Of a stretch of DNA of 64,000 nt, positions 26,704 to 35,886 are shown piece after piece; position 1 is the stretch's first letter; each line of letters begins with the position of its first letter. A program made the translations under genes and the position numbers. The notes beneath the pieces are model-generated. The model was not told where the DNA came from and made no database searches. It saw only the letters and a list, made by a program, of their open reading frames with translations. The stretch is from Lactobacillus kimbladii (GTDB lineage Bacteria; Bacillota; Bacilli; Lactobacillales; Lactobacillaceae), in NCBI RefSeq assembly GCF_000970755.1, contig NZ_KQ034007.1, positions 1,098,037 to 1,162,036 on the forward strand, read 5' to 3'.

Positions 26704-27291
26704 TTATTGTGCTACAACAACCATTGCTGGTCTTAAAGTACGATCTTTGTATAAATAACCTTTTTGCAAAACTCGCACAACATGATCTTTTTGATCATCA
26801 TTTTCAGCCGCAACGGTTTGAACAGCCTGATGTAAATTAGGATCAAATTTTACACCTTCAGCTGTAATTTCACTGATTCCGTGATCTTTCATCGCTTTAA
26901 CCAGTGAATCAAGGGTCATTTGTACACCCTTTTTAAGTTGCTTTGATGCTTCGTCATCAACTTTGGTAGCTAAAGCTCTTTCTAAATTGTCCATTGCTGG
27001 CAGAACATCTTTAGCCAAAGACTGTGATTCATATTTAATAAGTTGTGCTCTCTCGTTATTATAACGATTTTGCATATTTTGCATTTCCGCTTGGCTGCGC
27101 AAAAACTTATCTTCAAGATCATCTTTTTCTTTTTGCAACTGAGTCAAATTGTGCTGTAATTTACTTTCCAAAGATTCGGGTTTCTTTTTTTCGTTAGCCT
27201 TATCTTGAGAATCCTTTTTAGCTCCCTTTGATTCAGTTGTTTCTTTTTGCTCTTTTTTTGAATTTTTACTATTATTTTCTTCTTTACTCAC
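26704..27291 (-). CDS. grpE: nucleotide exchange factor GrpE
   Basis: 195 residues starting at GTG 27291 behind AAAGGAGG. A long charged Glu/Lys-rich coiled-coil N-terminus is followed by the GrpE signature near the end ([20 protein letters not shown], then [19 protein letters not shown]). It releases ADP from DnaK. It lies 13 nt after hrcA. Confidence 0.97.
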   Translation of the reverse strand: MSKEENNSKNSKKEQKETTESKGAKKDSQDKANEKKKPESLESKLQHNLTQLQKEKDDLEDKFLRSQAEMQNMQNRYNNERAQLIKYESQSLAKDVLPAMDNLERALATKVDDEASKQLKKGVQMTLDSLVKAMKDHGISEITAEGVKFDPNLHQAVQTVAAENDDQKDHVVRVLQKGYLYKDRTLRPAMVVVAQ

Positions 27292-27303
27292 GGCTAACCT
27301 CCT

Positions 27304-28353
27304 TTATTTGAATCTACCATAATAATCAAGCAGCTTTTTAGACAGCTCGTTTCTAAAATATTCAAGTAATCCTATGACTTGAGAATACGGCATATTATCA
27401 GGGCCAAGTAAAGCAATTATACCTTTTCCGTGGGTACCAACACTGTACTCTGCCGTAAGCAGACTATAATCCTTTAACAGATCATTGGACAGTTCAGATC
27501 CTAAGCTAACCCGAACAGGATAACGATCACTTTTAGAATTTTGCTCGCGATCCAAAAGTCTGGACATCAGATCATTATGTTCAATCATTTCATATAATGA
27601 CCGCAAATTGGAAACATCACTTAAAGAAATGTTATTTAGCAAATTAATCTGACCATCGACATACATTTGCTCGCTGGCAGCATCACTAATCACATCTTCA
27701 ACTAAATCTATTAATTCAGAAACATGAGCAGCTTTTAGCTTTTTTCCTAGAGTCTTTTTGAGAAAACCCGGTGTAACTTGATCTAAGGTCTTCCCTACTA
27801 GCTCATCGTTAATCATACGTACGGCACGTTCAATGTCATCACCATGAATATTATTTGGTAAATTATAAACCTGGTCATGAACATCACCATCACTAGTACC
27901 CAGAATGGCCATAATTTGTCTGCTAAATAGAGGCACAATACGAAAGCCTGTGATAGTTAAATCACTATTTTCAGGTCCCTCCGCAAATGCAGTGTAATTT
28001 GTTAAGTCAGACAAAATTTTAACCGCTTCCTGTACGATGTCATTTACTTGATGAAACGGCTGATCAAGCTGATTAATGATTTTCTTGTAAACAGAAGATG
28101 AAATTTGCAAAGGTTCAACTAAATTGTCAAGATAGTAACGGTAGCCTTCACTTGAAGGTACACGTCCACTTGACAAATGAGTTTTTTCAATTAAACCCTT
28201 ATCTTCTAAAATCGCCATTTCGTTACGAATAGTTGCACTTGAAACTTTGATAGGCAACTGATTCATGACTGTTTTAGAGCCAACAGGATCATGTGTCTGC
28301 GTAAAATCATTGATAATAGTTTTTAAAATTAATTCTTGACGTTCGGTCAACAT
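27304..28353 (-). CDS. hrcA: heat-inducible transcription repressor HrcA
   Basis: I start it at ATG 28353 behind GAGGGCG, giving 349 residues from [17 protein letters not shown]. The winged-helix region [20 protein letters not shown] and the C-terminal segment [20 protein letters not shown] are typical of HrcA. It binds CIRCE operators and represses the heat-shock operon, aided by GroE in other Firmicutes. Two CIRCE elements lie just upstream, so it represses itself. Confidence 0.97.
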   Translation of the reverse strand: MLTERQELILKTIINDFTQTHDPVGSKTVMNQLPIKVSSATIRNEMAILEDKGLIEKTHLSSGRVPSSEGYRYYLDNLVEPLQISSSVYKKIINQLDQPFHQVNDIVQEAVKILSDLTNYTAFAEGPENSDLTITGFRIVPLFSRQIMAILGTSDGDVHDQVYNLPNNIHGDDIERAVRMINDELVGKTLDQVTPGFLKKTLGKKLKAAHVSELIDLVEDVISDAASEQMYVDGQINLLNNISLSDVSNLRSLYEMIEHNDLMSRLLDREQNSKSDRYPVRVSLGSELSNDLLKDYSLLTAEYSVGTHGKGIIALLGPDNMPYSQVIGLLEYFRNELSKKLLDYYGRFK

Positions 28354-28370
28354 AAATATCGCCCTCACTT

Positions 28371-28397
28371 TTAGCACTCAATCCTATTAGGTGCTAA
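28371..28397 (-). promoter_or_regulatory. CIRCE operator 1 (proximal)
   Basis: TTAGCACTC, 9 nt, AGGTGCTAA. The left arm is perfect and the right arm departs from GAGTGCTAA at two bases. It lies between the -10 box and the hrcA ribosome site, around and after the RNA start. Confidence 0.9.
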
Positions 28398-28405
28398 CAA
28401 TTAAT

Positions 28406-28433
28406 ATGATACTAGCTTTTAGCAGAATGTCAA
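28406..28433 (-). promoter_or_regulatory. hrcA operon promoter
   Basis: On the minus strand, TTGACA (28428-28433), 16-nt spacer, TATCAT (28406-28411). The -35 box falls inside CIRCE 2, while the -10 box lies between the two CIRCE elements. Confidence 0.75.
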
Positions 28434-28445
28434 GCTGAGTGCTAA
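28419..28445 (-). promoter_or_regulatory. CIRCE operator 2 (distal)
   Basis: TTAGCAGAA, 9 nt, GAGTGCTAA. The right arm is perfect; the left has three changes at its inner end (GAA for CTC). It covers the -35 box of the hrcA promoter. Confidence 0.85.
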
Positions 28446-28487
28446 CTTTTTTACCAAAAAAGACCCATCTCTTTAAAATCAATCAAA

Positions 28488-29420
28488 CTAATCAATATTT
28501 GCAAAATAAGTCTTAATTTCTGACTCGTCAGCGCTCATTTGTTTTTTTAGATCCTTCAAGTTATCAAATTTAATTTCGCCACGGGTATACTTATACCATT
28601 TGATTATTATTTCTTCATCATAGGCTTCTTGATCAAATCCAAATAAATTTGATTCAATATAAAGTTTTTTACCTTCATTAATCGTGACATTATAGCCAAC
28701 ACTTGTCATAGAGTCATACCACTTACCTTTGATCTTGGTTTTAGTAGCGTATACTCCAATTTTAGGAACCACTTTGTCCTCGGACCAAACAAGATTCGCA
28801 GTAGGAAAACCAAGCTTATGACCATTACGTAAACCGTGACCCACATAACCGGACATAACATACGGAGATCCCAATAACTTCGCGGCCAATTCCATATCTC
28901 CACTGGTAATAGCCTTTTTGATTTCGGTAGAGCCGATTTTTTGGCCATCATACGACTGTTTTGGAACATCAATAATATTGAATCTTCCTTTGGCAAATTT
29001 GGGGAAGTTTTTCATATTGGCAATCTGTTTGGGACCATAAGTATAGTCAAAGCCAGCTACAACTGTATCAGCATTTAGTTTAACAATAATCTTATCTACA
29101 AATTCCTGGGCAGTCAGTTTGCTAAATGCTTCATTAAAATGCATCACAAGCAAAAAATCAACTTTTAGCTCCTGCATTTTATAAGCTTTTTCAGCTAATG
29201 TATCAATATAACTAACTTCTTTATTCTGATAAATTTCTTTAGGATGCCGATCAAATGTCATTACTACTAATGGTAAATGCTTTTGAATTGCTTTTTCTTT
29301 TGCGATTTTGATTAATTCTTGATGACCACGATGAACGCCATCAAAAAACCCTAAAGCAAGAATTATTTTTTGAGGAATAATATTCTCCTTAAACGGGTAT
29401 GTTAAATGGATAATTTCCAT
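28488..29420 (-). CDS. ribF: bifunctional riboflavin kinase / FAD synthetase
   Basis: Start at ATG 29420 behind GAAGG, giving 310 residues. The N-terminal FMN adenylyltransferase half has ALGFFDGVHRGHQELI near 24. The C-terminal riboflavin kinase half has GYVGHGLRNGHKLGFPTANL near 185. It makes FMN then FAD from riboflavin. It directly follows truB at the end of the rimP-infB cluster. Confidence 0.96.
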   Translation of the reverse strand: MEIIHLTYPFKENIIPQKIILALGFFDGVHRGHQELIKIAKEKAIQKHLPLVVMTFDRHPKEIYQNKEVSYIDTLAEKAYKMQELKVDFLLVMHFNEAFSKLTAQEFVDKIIVKLNADTVVAGFDYTYGPKQIANMKNFPKFAKGRFNIIDVPKQSYDGQKIGSTEIKKAITSGDMELAAKLLGSPYVMSGYVGHGLRNGHKLGFPTANLVWSEDKVVPKIGVYATKTKIKGKWYDSMTSVGYNVTINEGKKLYIESNLFGFDQEAYDEEIIIKWYKYTRGEIKFDNLKDLKKQMSADESEIKTYFANID

Positions 29421-29438
29421 AATAAGACCTTCATTCAC

Positions 29439-30332
29439 TTATTCATTTTGTAAAAGCATTAAATAAGGGCGATACATGGTACCATCTTTTTGATAAATTG
29501 CCTTAACTCTATTATTGTATCCTAATGCCACTTTTTTTGCATTCGTTTTCAGTGAAATCGTGGCACCATTTTTAACTTTGGCCCACAAATCTTTATCAAT
29601 ATCCTCATGAGCATAATTAGTGAAAAAAGAGTCAATTGGTTGAAGCAATTCAGTAACTTTATTTGGATTTTCTATAACTTCCGTCAATTTAACAGCCTGA
29701 TTAATATTAAAGCCGGAACTAGAAGTGCGGCGCAAGTTTTTCATTACTGCCGGCACACCAAGCTTTGTTCCTAAATCATTTATTAAAGAACGAACATAGG
29801 TCCCTTTGCTACATTCAATTTCAAAATCAAAAACTTCTTGACCATTTTCTTTATCAAAAACAGGTTCATTTGCAAGATTGTAAGAAAAAATTTCAACTTG
29901 CCTTTTAGGCCTTTCAACTTTACTACCTGCTCTTGCATATTCATACAAATGCTTGCCATTCACACGGACGGCCGAATAAATAGGTGGTACTTGTTCTATT
30001 TTGCCCACAAACTCTTGCATAGCTTTTTGAATTTGATTTGCTTTAATTTCGGTAGTAATTTTTTTATATTCTGTCTTTTTGCCACTAATATCATAACTGT
30101 CAGTTGCAAAACCCAAAATTCCCTCTCCTGCATATTTCTTATTTTCCTTATGCATCAGTTCAATCAATTTTGTGGCCTGACCGATTGCAATTGGTAGCAC
30201 TCCCGTAACGTCAGGATCAAGTGTACCTGCATGACCCATTTTTTTAATATGCAACACTTTGCGTAGATGATAGACAACATCGGCACTTGTCATGCCCTTA
30301 TCTTTATCTATCACTAAAATACCATTTAACAT
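29439..30332 (-). CDS. truB: tRNA pseudouridine(55) synthase TruB
   Basis: Start at ATG 30332 behind AAGGGA, giving 297 residues from MLNGILVIDKDKGMTSADVV. The catalytic motif is GHAGTLDPDVTGVLPI. The downstream segment CSKGTYVRSLINDLG is also family-typical. It modifies U55 in the T-loop of tRNAs. It lies downstream of a hairpin after rbfA. Confidence 0.96.
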   Translation of the reverse strand: MLNGILVIDKDKGMTSADVVYHLRKVLHIKKMGHAGTLDPDVTGVLPIAIGQATKLIELMHKENKKYAGEGILGFATDSYDISGKKTEYKKITTEIKANQIQKAMQEFVGKIEQVPPIYSAVRVNGKHLYEYARAGSKVERPKRQVEIFSYNLANEPVFDKENGQEVFDFEIECSKGTYVRSLINDLGTKLGVPAVMKNLRRTSSSGFNINQAVKLTEVIENPNKVTELLQPIDSFFTNYAHEDIDKDLWAKVKNGATISLKTNAKKVALGYNNRVKAIYQKDGTMYRPYLMLLQNE

Positions 30333-30352
30333 TTTTAATCCCTTAACCATGA

Positions 30353-30376
30353 AAAAAGCGCTTCACAGCGCTTTTC
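30353..30376 (-). terminator. hairpin after rbfA
   Basis: The stem AAAAGCGC/GCGCTTTT has a 6-nt loop and six T on the minus strand. It begins directly at the rbfA stop codon and would partly separate rbfA from truB-ribF. Confidence 0.75.
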
Positions 30377-30739
30377 TTAATTATTGCGATTTGCATCCTG
30401 CTTTTTTACTTCAGCGATTAACTGATCAATTTTACTACCATATCTAACTGAATTATCTCGTTTAAAAATTAATTCGGGCACTTTATAAACAGTTAGGACT
30501 TGTCCCAGCAAATGCCTCATCATTCCCTTAGCCTTATTTAAACCAGCAGCTGCTTCTTCTTCTTTTTTAGAATCTTCAGAAAGAATACTGTAGTATACAG
30601 TAGCATAAGAGAGATCATTTGTGCATTCAACCGCTGTAATTGTAACATCATTAACTCGTGGATCACGAATATTTTTACGTAAAATTTTCGTTAATTCACG
30701 GAGGATTTCTCCTTCAACACGACCTATTCTGTGTTTCAT
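30377..30739 (-). CDS. rbfA: ribosome-binding factor A
   Basis: 120 residues. The opening MKHRIGRVEGEILRELTKIL and the segment DPRVNDVTITAVECTNDLSY match RbfA, a KH-like factor that matures the 30S subunit (16S rRNA 5' end) in the cold. It is 19 nt downstream of infB. Confidence 0.96.
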   Translation of the reverse strand: MKHRIGRVEGEILRELTKILRKNIRDPRVNDVTITAVECTNDLSYATVYYSILSEDSKKEEEAAAGLNKAKGMMRHLLGQVLTVYKVPELIFKRDNSVRYGSKIDQLIAEVKKQDANRNN

Positions 30740-30757
30740 ACTTTCCTCCCAGTTAAC

Positions 30758-33397
30758 TTATTCAGGCTTAACTTCCTGTTTTTCGACGGCTTCCATTTCG
30801 TCACCGATCTTAATATCATTATAGCCCTCAATTGTTAAACCACAATCGAATCCTTGCTTAACAATCTTGGCATCATCTTTAAACCGTTTGAGTGACGCAA
30901 CTTTTCCAGTGTAAATTACAACTCCATCACGGATCAAATTGATTTCAGAATCTTTTGATACGTATCCAGAATCAACAAAGGCACCAGCAATCGTCCCAAC
31001 TTTTGAGACTTTCCAAGTCTCACGTACAGTCAAGTTACCGACAACCTTATCTTCATAAGTAGGTTCAAGCATACCTTTCATAGCAGCTTTAACATCGTCA
31101 ATTGCCTTATAAATTATACTATACAGTCGGATATCTACTCCATCAGCTTCAGCTTGAGATTTAGCAGTAGCAGTTGGACGAACATTAAAGCCAATAATAA
31201 AGGCATTCGAAGCTCCGGCTAATGTAACATCTGATTCATTTACTGCTCCTACGCCAGCATGAATAATATTAACACGAACGCCTTCAACTTCTATCTTTTC
31301 AAGCGATTGTTGTAAAGCTTCTACTGAACCTTGGACATCTGCTTTTAAGACAACGTCTACTTCTTTCATGTTTTCTTTCTTCATTGTGTCAAACAAGTTA
31401 TCAAGAGTAACATGTTTGACATTTTCACGAGACTGTTGTAAAGCCTGTTGTGCTCTTTGTTCACCAACGCTTCTTGCAGTCTTTTCATCATCAAAGACTA
31501 CTATCTTATCGGCTGACTCGGGCACATCATTTAGCCCAGTAATTTCAACTGGCATAGATGGAGTCGCTTTTTCTACTTGACGACCGCGGTCATTCGTCAT
31601 AACACGAACCCTACCAAAGCGATTTCCAACAACAATTGGATCACCGACTTTTAATGTACCCTGTTGAACTAGAAGGTCAGCAACTGGGCCACGTCCACGG
31701 GAAAGGCGAGCTTCAATAACGGTGCCAATAGCCTTTTGCGTAGGATCTGCTTGCAGTTCCATGACGTCTGCCTGTAAGAGAATCATTTGTAAAAGTTCAT
31801 CAACATTTTCACCAGTTTTGGCAGAAATGTTTACAAAAATAGTGTCACCACCATAATTCTCCGGAATCAAATTGTACTTCATTAACTGTTCAGTAACATG
31901 TTCAGGATTTGCACCTGGTACATCCATCTTGTTAATTGCAACAATAATTGGAACTTTAGCACTTTTAGCATGGTCAATTGCTTCAACAGTTTGTGGCATA
32001 ACCCCATCGTCTGCAGCTACAACCAGTACAACAATGTCAGTGATTTCAGCACCACGTTCACGCATATTAGAAAATGCTGCATGTCCAGGCGTATCTAAAA
32101 ATGTGATTGGTTTATTATCAACTCTTACCTGATAGGCACCGATTTTCTGCGTAATGCCACCAGCTTCATGAGCAGACACGTGAGTATGACGCAAACGATC
32201 AAGTAAAGTAGTCTTACCATGATCAACATGTCCCATAATCGTAACTACAGGTGGACGTTTGGTCTGGTGTTTGGATTTCTTAGAAGCAGCCATTCTCTTA
32301 TCATAGAGAGTATCAATGTCAGATATATCTTCATGAACTTTTTCTTTGGCATTAATATTATATTCAGCAGCTACTAATTCTATTGCATCTTTATCAAGTG
32401 ACTGATTTTGATTAGTCATCACACCTAACATAAATAGTTTTTTAACTATTTCAGCTGGTTCACGGTGCAACAATTTTCCCAAATCTTGAGCATTCATACC
32501 AACTTCGTACACCAATGTTTCTGGTAACGGACGCTCTTTTCTTTGAGTTGGTTGCTTCTTTGGTACCTGTTCGAACTGCTTTTTCTTATTTTTGCGTTTA
32601 CGTTTTTCTTGATGCCTTGAATAATTATTAGCACCAAAAGTTTGATTTTTGCCTTTTCTGCCAGGTTTACCAGAATTACGACCGTGACCATTACCACGAC
32701 GCTTTTCTTCTTTTGCTGGTTCAGGTGCACTATTTGTATCTAAAGCTTTAGGTTTATTAACTGGACTTGCCTTTTGTTTATTCTTCATTCTGGCAGGTGA
32801 AGGCTTAATTATTTTTGGACCAGTTACTTTAGGTGCAGTAGTCTCGATCTTGATAACTTTGTTTTCGGATTTAGAAACAACTTGGCTATCTTCACCAGAA
32901 GATTTTTTAGCCTTAGTTTGGTCTTCATTATAAGATTTCTGGACTCTCTCACTTTGACGATTTAATTTCTTTTCATCCACACGTTGTTTTTGTTTCAACT
33001 GTTTTAATAAGTCCTGTGCTACTGGCTTTGAAGCCTTTTGATTTGGGTTAGTACCTTGCTTGTTACGATCTTGAGCTTGTCTTGATCTATTGTTAGATCT
33101 GTGAAAATTGTTGGTTCTTTTATTGTTCTTGTTACCTTTATTTTCCTCATGCTTTTTTTCATTTTTGCGAATTGAGGTAACGGAAATTTTAATTTTACTG
33201 CTCCTTTTCGCAGGTTTTTCTTGCTTTTGCGCGGGAGCGGAGCTACGAAAACTATCTTTTAATTGATTTACTTGTGAATCTTCAAGTGATGACATATGAT
33301 TTTTAACATCGAGGCCCAGGTCCTTCGCCTTATTGACCACAGTTTTATTATCGATGCCTAATTCTTTTGCCAATTCATAAATTCTTGTTTTAGCCAT
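30758..33397 (-). CDS. infB: translation initiation factor IF-2
   Basis: Start at ATG 33397 behind AAGGAG, giving 879 residues. It begins with the IF2N fold ([14 protein letters not shown]), then a long Lys/Asn/Gln-rich disordered region to about 290, and a second IF2N ([17 protein letters not shown]). The GTPase follows, with [15 protein letters not shown] near 388, DTPGHAAF and NKMDVPGAN. Domains II-IV end the protein. It places initiator tRNA on the 30S subunit. Confidence 0.98.
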   Translation of the reverse strand: MAKTRIYELAKELGIDNKTVVNKAKDLGLDVKNHMSSLEDSQVNQLKDSFRSSAPAQKQEKPAKRSSKIKISVTSIRKNEKKHEENKGNKNNKRTNNFHRSNNRSRQAQDRNKQGTNPNQKASKPVAQDLLKQLKQKQRVDEKKLNRQSERVQKSYNEDQTKAKKSSGEDSQVVSKSENKVIKIETTAPKVTGPKIIKPSPARMKNKQKASPVNKPKALDTNSAPEPAKEEKRRGNGHGRNSGKPGRKGKNQTFGANNYSRHQEKRKRKNKKKQFEQVPKKQPTQRKERPLPETLVYEVGMNAQDLGKLLHREPAEIVKKLFMLGVMTNQNQSLDKDAIELVAAEYNINAKEKVHEDISDIDTLYDKRMAASKKSKHQTKRPPVVTIMGHVDHGKTTLLDRLRHTHVSAHEAGGITQKIGAYQVRVDNKPITFLDTPGHAAFSNMRERGAEITDIVVLVVAADDGVMPQTVEAIDHAKSAKVPIIVAINKMDVPGANPEHVTEQLMKYNLIPENYGGDTIFVNISAKTGENVDELLQMILLQADVMELQADPTQKAIGTVIEARLSRGRGPVADLLVQQGTLKVGDPIVVGNRFGRVRVMTNDRGRQVEKATPSMPVEITGLNDVPESADKIVVFDDEKTARSVGEQRAQQALQQSRENVKHVTLDNLFDTMKKENMKEVDVVLKADVQGSVEALQQSLEKIEVEGVRVNIIHAGVGAVNESDVTLAGASNAFIIGFNVRPTATAKSQAEADGVDIRLYSIIYKAIDDVKAAMKGMLEPTYEDKVVGNLTVRETWKVSKVGTIAGAFVDSGYVSKDSEINLIRDGVVIYTGKVASLKRFKDDAKIVKQGFDCGLTIEGYNDIKIGDEMEAVEKQEVKPE

Positions 33398-33401
33398 CAA
33401 A

Positions 33402-33713
33402 TCACACTCCTTCATCTATTTTTTGTAACAATGCTTTGCAGAAACCAGTATCAGTAATTCCTAAAACTTTTCGTTTTTTTCCTATAGCTTGGGAAATTTC
33501 ATTACTATTAAATTCATTAATAACAAGAACGTTATTTTGTTTCCCAACTTTGAATATTTTTGCAGTAGTATCTGCATGGCTATCTTGAGCTAAAATAATT
33601 AGTTTTACCTTTTTGGCTTTTGTGCCCACAGAAACAATTTCAGATCCTGAAACTAATTTTCCAGCTTTTTGACATAGTCCCAACAAGTTCAATGCTTTTT
33701 GTCTATTTTGCAA
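33402..33713 (-). CDS. ylxQ: L7Ae-family ribosomal protein YlxQ
   Basis: 103 residues. [18 protein letters not shown] and [20 protein letters not shown] are L7Ae/L30e-type RNA-binding features. It is encoded between ylxR and infB as in most Firmicutes. It probably binds kink-turn RNA. The role is not fixed. Confidence 0.92.
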   Translation of the reverse strand: MQNRQKALNLLGLCQKAGKLVSGSEIVSVGTKAKKVKLIILAQDSHADTTAKIFKVGKQNNVLVINEFNSNEISQAIGKKRKVLGITDTGFCKALLQKIDEGV

Positions 33714-33715
33714 AT

Positions 33716-34012
33716 CTATTTATCACCAAACAATTCTTTTCTCGCCTTTTGATGGTCAACATATGAGTAAAGCTCTTGATAAAACTCTTTAGGCACTTTT
33801 GTTCCTAAACTGCGCTCAATTAAACCTTTCTCTTGAGCATTTTTGATCTGACTCGGATCAAGCGAAACATACGCTCCTCTACCAGGTTTTTTACCAGTAG
33901 GATCAACTGAAATATTCTTTTCTTTGTCGACTACAATACGCACCAACTCTTTTTTGGGCTGCATAGTATTAGTTAACAAATCTTTTCGCATTGGAATCTT
34001 TCTTTTCTTCAA
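33716..34012 (-). CDS. ylxR: YlxR/RnpM family RNA-binding protein
   Basis: The best start is TTG at 34012 behind GAGGTG (98 residues); GTG at 34021 is an alternative. MKKRKIPMRKDLLTNTMQPKKELVRIV is followed by GRGAYVSLD, typical of the YlxR fold. In B. subtilis the homologue is reported to bind RNase P RNA. It sits between nusA and ylxQ. Confidence 0.9.
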   Translation of the reverse strand: MKKRKIPMRKDLLTNTMQPKKELVRIVVDKEKNISVDPTGKKPGRGAYVSLDPSQIKNAQEKGLIERSLGTKVPKEFYQELYSYVDHQKARKELFGDK

Positions 34013-34029
34013 AAGTTTCACCTCTTGCT

Positions 34030-35289
34030 TTAATTTTCAGTAGAATCTACTGTTTCACCATCAGTTACTTTATCTTGTGACTCATCTTCTGATTCAGTCT
34101 CTTCAGAAGTTGTTGACTCCCCATCAGATTCATCGCCCTCAGCAAAATCAGTATTTATCTTTGAAGCAGAATTTGAACTATCTTCAACTGAATCAGCAGT
34201 TTCAGCTTGTTCATTTTCTTTTTCAGCTTGATCAGTGCTTTCATCGACAAATTCTACTTCAGATTCCGGTCTAATATCTATCTTATAGCCAGTCAATCTG
34301 GCAGCTAAACGAACATTCTGTCCTTTTTTACCAATTGCAAGTGACAGCTGGTAATCTGGAACAATTACTAAAGCACTTTTTTCATTGTCTTCATCTCCAA
34401 ATTGAACAGCAATTACTTCAGCAGGATTCAAGGCATTAGCAATGTAGTCTGATGGATCTTCCTCGTATTTAACTACATCAATATTTTCACCATCAAGTTC
34501 ATTTACTACATTTTGTACCCGCGCACCTCTTTGACCAACGCATGTACCTACTGGATCAATATTAGGATCATTAGATTTTACAGCGATCTTGGTCCTGTCT
34601 CCAGCTTCACGAGCAATTGAGACCACTTCAACAGTTCCATCATAAATTTCAGGTACTTCCTGTTCAAATAATCTCTTCACCATATCAGGAGCAGTGCGTG
34701 AAACCGTAATTTGAGCACCTTTTGAATCTGAACCAACATGAGTAACTAAAACTCGAATTTGATCTTGTGGATTATAGCTTTCACCTGGCATCTGGTCGTT
34801 ACGTGGCATTACTGCTTCAACATTACCAATTTTAACATAAACGAAACGATTATCACGTCTTTCAACAGTGCCTGTTATTAATTCATCTTCATACTGAGAA
34901 TACTCGTCAATAATATGATTTCTCTCTGCCTCACGCAAATGTTGCATAATAACTTGTTTAGCCGTTTGTGCCGCAATTCTACCGAAATTCTTAGGTGCAA
35001 CTTCGAAACGAATTTTATCACCAAGTTCATATGCCCGATTAATTGTTAAAGCATCCTTTAAACTGATCTCCAACCGTTCGTCATGAACTTCTTCGACAAC
35101 AGTCTTTTCAGTCATCAGCTTAAAGTCGCCTTTACGTTCATCAAATTCAACTATTACATTTGTTGCCTGATTATAATTTTTCTTATATGCTGCAACCAGT
35201 GCTGCTTTTATCGCTTCAACAATTACGTCTTGCTTTATACCCTTTGTTTTCTCGAGAGTAGAGAACGCTTCAAGCATTTCCTTAGACAT
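34030..35289 (-). CDS. nusA: transcription termination/antitermination protein NusA
   Basis: 419 residues. N-terminal domain, then S1 (GTVERRDNRFVYVKIGNVEA near 135), then two KH domains (DPNIDPVGTCVGQRGARVQN and SLAIGKKGQNVRLAARLTGY). A long acidic Ser/Glu/Asp-rich tail of about 70 residues follows, common in lactobacilli. It binds RNA polymerase, promotes pausing and intrinsic termination, and may control its own operon through the hairpin at 35804-35825. Confidence 0.97.
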   Translation of the reverse strand: MSKEMLEAFSTLEKTKGIKQDVIVEAIKAALVAAYKKNYNQATNVIVEFDERKGDFKLMTEKTVVEEVHDERLEISLKDALTINRAYELGDKIRFEVAPKNFGRIAAQTAKQVIMQHLREAERNHIIDEYSQYEDELITGTVERRDNRFVYVKIGNVEAVMPRNDQMPGESYNPQDQIRVLVTHVGSDSKGAQITVSRTAPDMVKRLFEQEVPEIYDGTVEVVSIAREAGDRTKIAVKSNDPNIDPVGTCVGQRGARVQNVVNELDGENIDVVKYEEDPSDYIANALNPAEVIAVQFGDEDNEKSALVIVPDYQLSLAIGKKGQNVRLAARLTGYKIDIRPESEVEFVDESTDQAEKENEQAETADSVEDSSNSASKINTDFAEGDESDGESTTSEETESEDESQDKVTDGETVDSTEN

Positions 35290-35307
35290 AAATTTTAATC
35301 AACCTTT

Positions 35308-35781
35308 CTAAAACTCAATTGCGAAACGAATGCTTGCAATTGTTTTACGGGGAAGTGATAAAACTTTCTTTTTAGTTTTTACCTTTATTTCAAGTTCGAT
35401 TTCGCTATCATTATAAGATTTTAAAGTTCCCTCATATTCTTTTCCACCTTCAACTTTCTGGTATAACTTCACATGCACATATTCATTTAAAGCTTTTTGC
35501 CAGTCAGTCTCATTTCTGATTAGCCTTTCGATACCAGGAGAAGAAACCTCTAAAATATAAGGGTCAGGGAACGGATCGGGTTGTATCTGATCAAGCTTTG
35601 CAGATAATAATTCACTTAACCCTGCAATTTCATCCATATCAATACCATTTTCTCGATCAACATATATTCTTAAATAATTTTGTCCCTTTTCTTTAACGTA
35701 TTCTATATCAACAAACTCATCTTTGCGTTCTGCAATAATTGGTTTAATTTCTTTAAGAACAGAATCTTTAACTTTCGCCAA
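35308..35781 (-). CDS. rimP: ribosome maturation factor RimP
   Basis: The likely start is TTG 35781, 6 nt after GGAGG, giving 157 residues. The usual RimP elements are visible: VDIEYVKEKGQNYLRIYVDR, DPYILEVSSPGIERLIRN and the C-terminal SH3-like part. It helps 30S assembly. The longer frame to 35823 runs back over the leader hairpin and is unlikely. Confidence 0.94.
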   Translation of the reverse strand: MAKVKDSVLKEIKPIIAERKDEFVDIEYVKEKGQNYLRIYVDRENGIDMDEIAGLSELLSAKLDQIQPDPFPDPYILEVSSPGIERLIRNETDWQKALNEYVHVKLYQKVEGGKEYEGTLKSYNDSEIELEIKVKTKKKVLSLPRKTIASIRFAIEF

Positions 35782-35803
35782 GTACTTTCCTCCGTAATAA
35801 AAA

Positions 35804-35825
35804 GAGTGAGCAAAGCTGCTCACTC
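35804..35825 (-). terminator. attenuator-like hairpin in the rimP leader
   Basis: The perfect 9-bp stem GAGTGAGCA/TGCTCACTC with loop AAGC is followed on the minus strand by TTTTTAT and, a few nt later, by the rimP GGAGG site. A strong promoter lies upstream of it (35854-35882). The hairpin thus lies inside the operon's own untranslated leader. It may also end polC transcripts. Confidence 0.8.
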
Positions 35826-35853
35826 CGAATCATTTATTCGAACTTCTTAAGAA

Positions 35854-35882
35854 ATTATATCACATTTATATTAATACTGCAA
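35854..35882 (-). promoter_or_regulatory. promoter of the rimP-nusA-infB operon
   Basis: On the minus strand, TTGCAG (35877-35882), exactly 17 nt, then TATAAT (35854-35859), with a TG one base before (extended -10). It lies between polC and rimP. Confidence 0.8.
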
Positions 35883-35886
35883 AATT

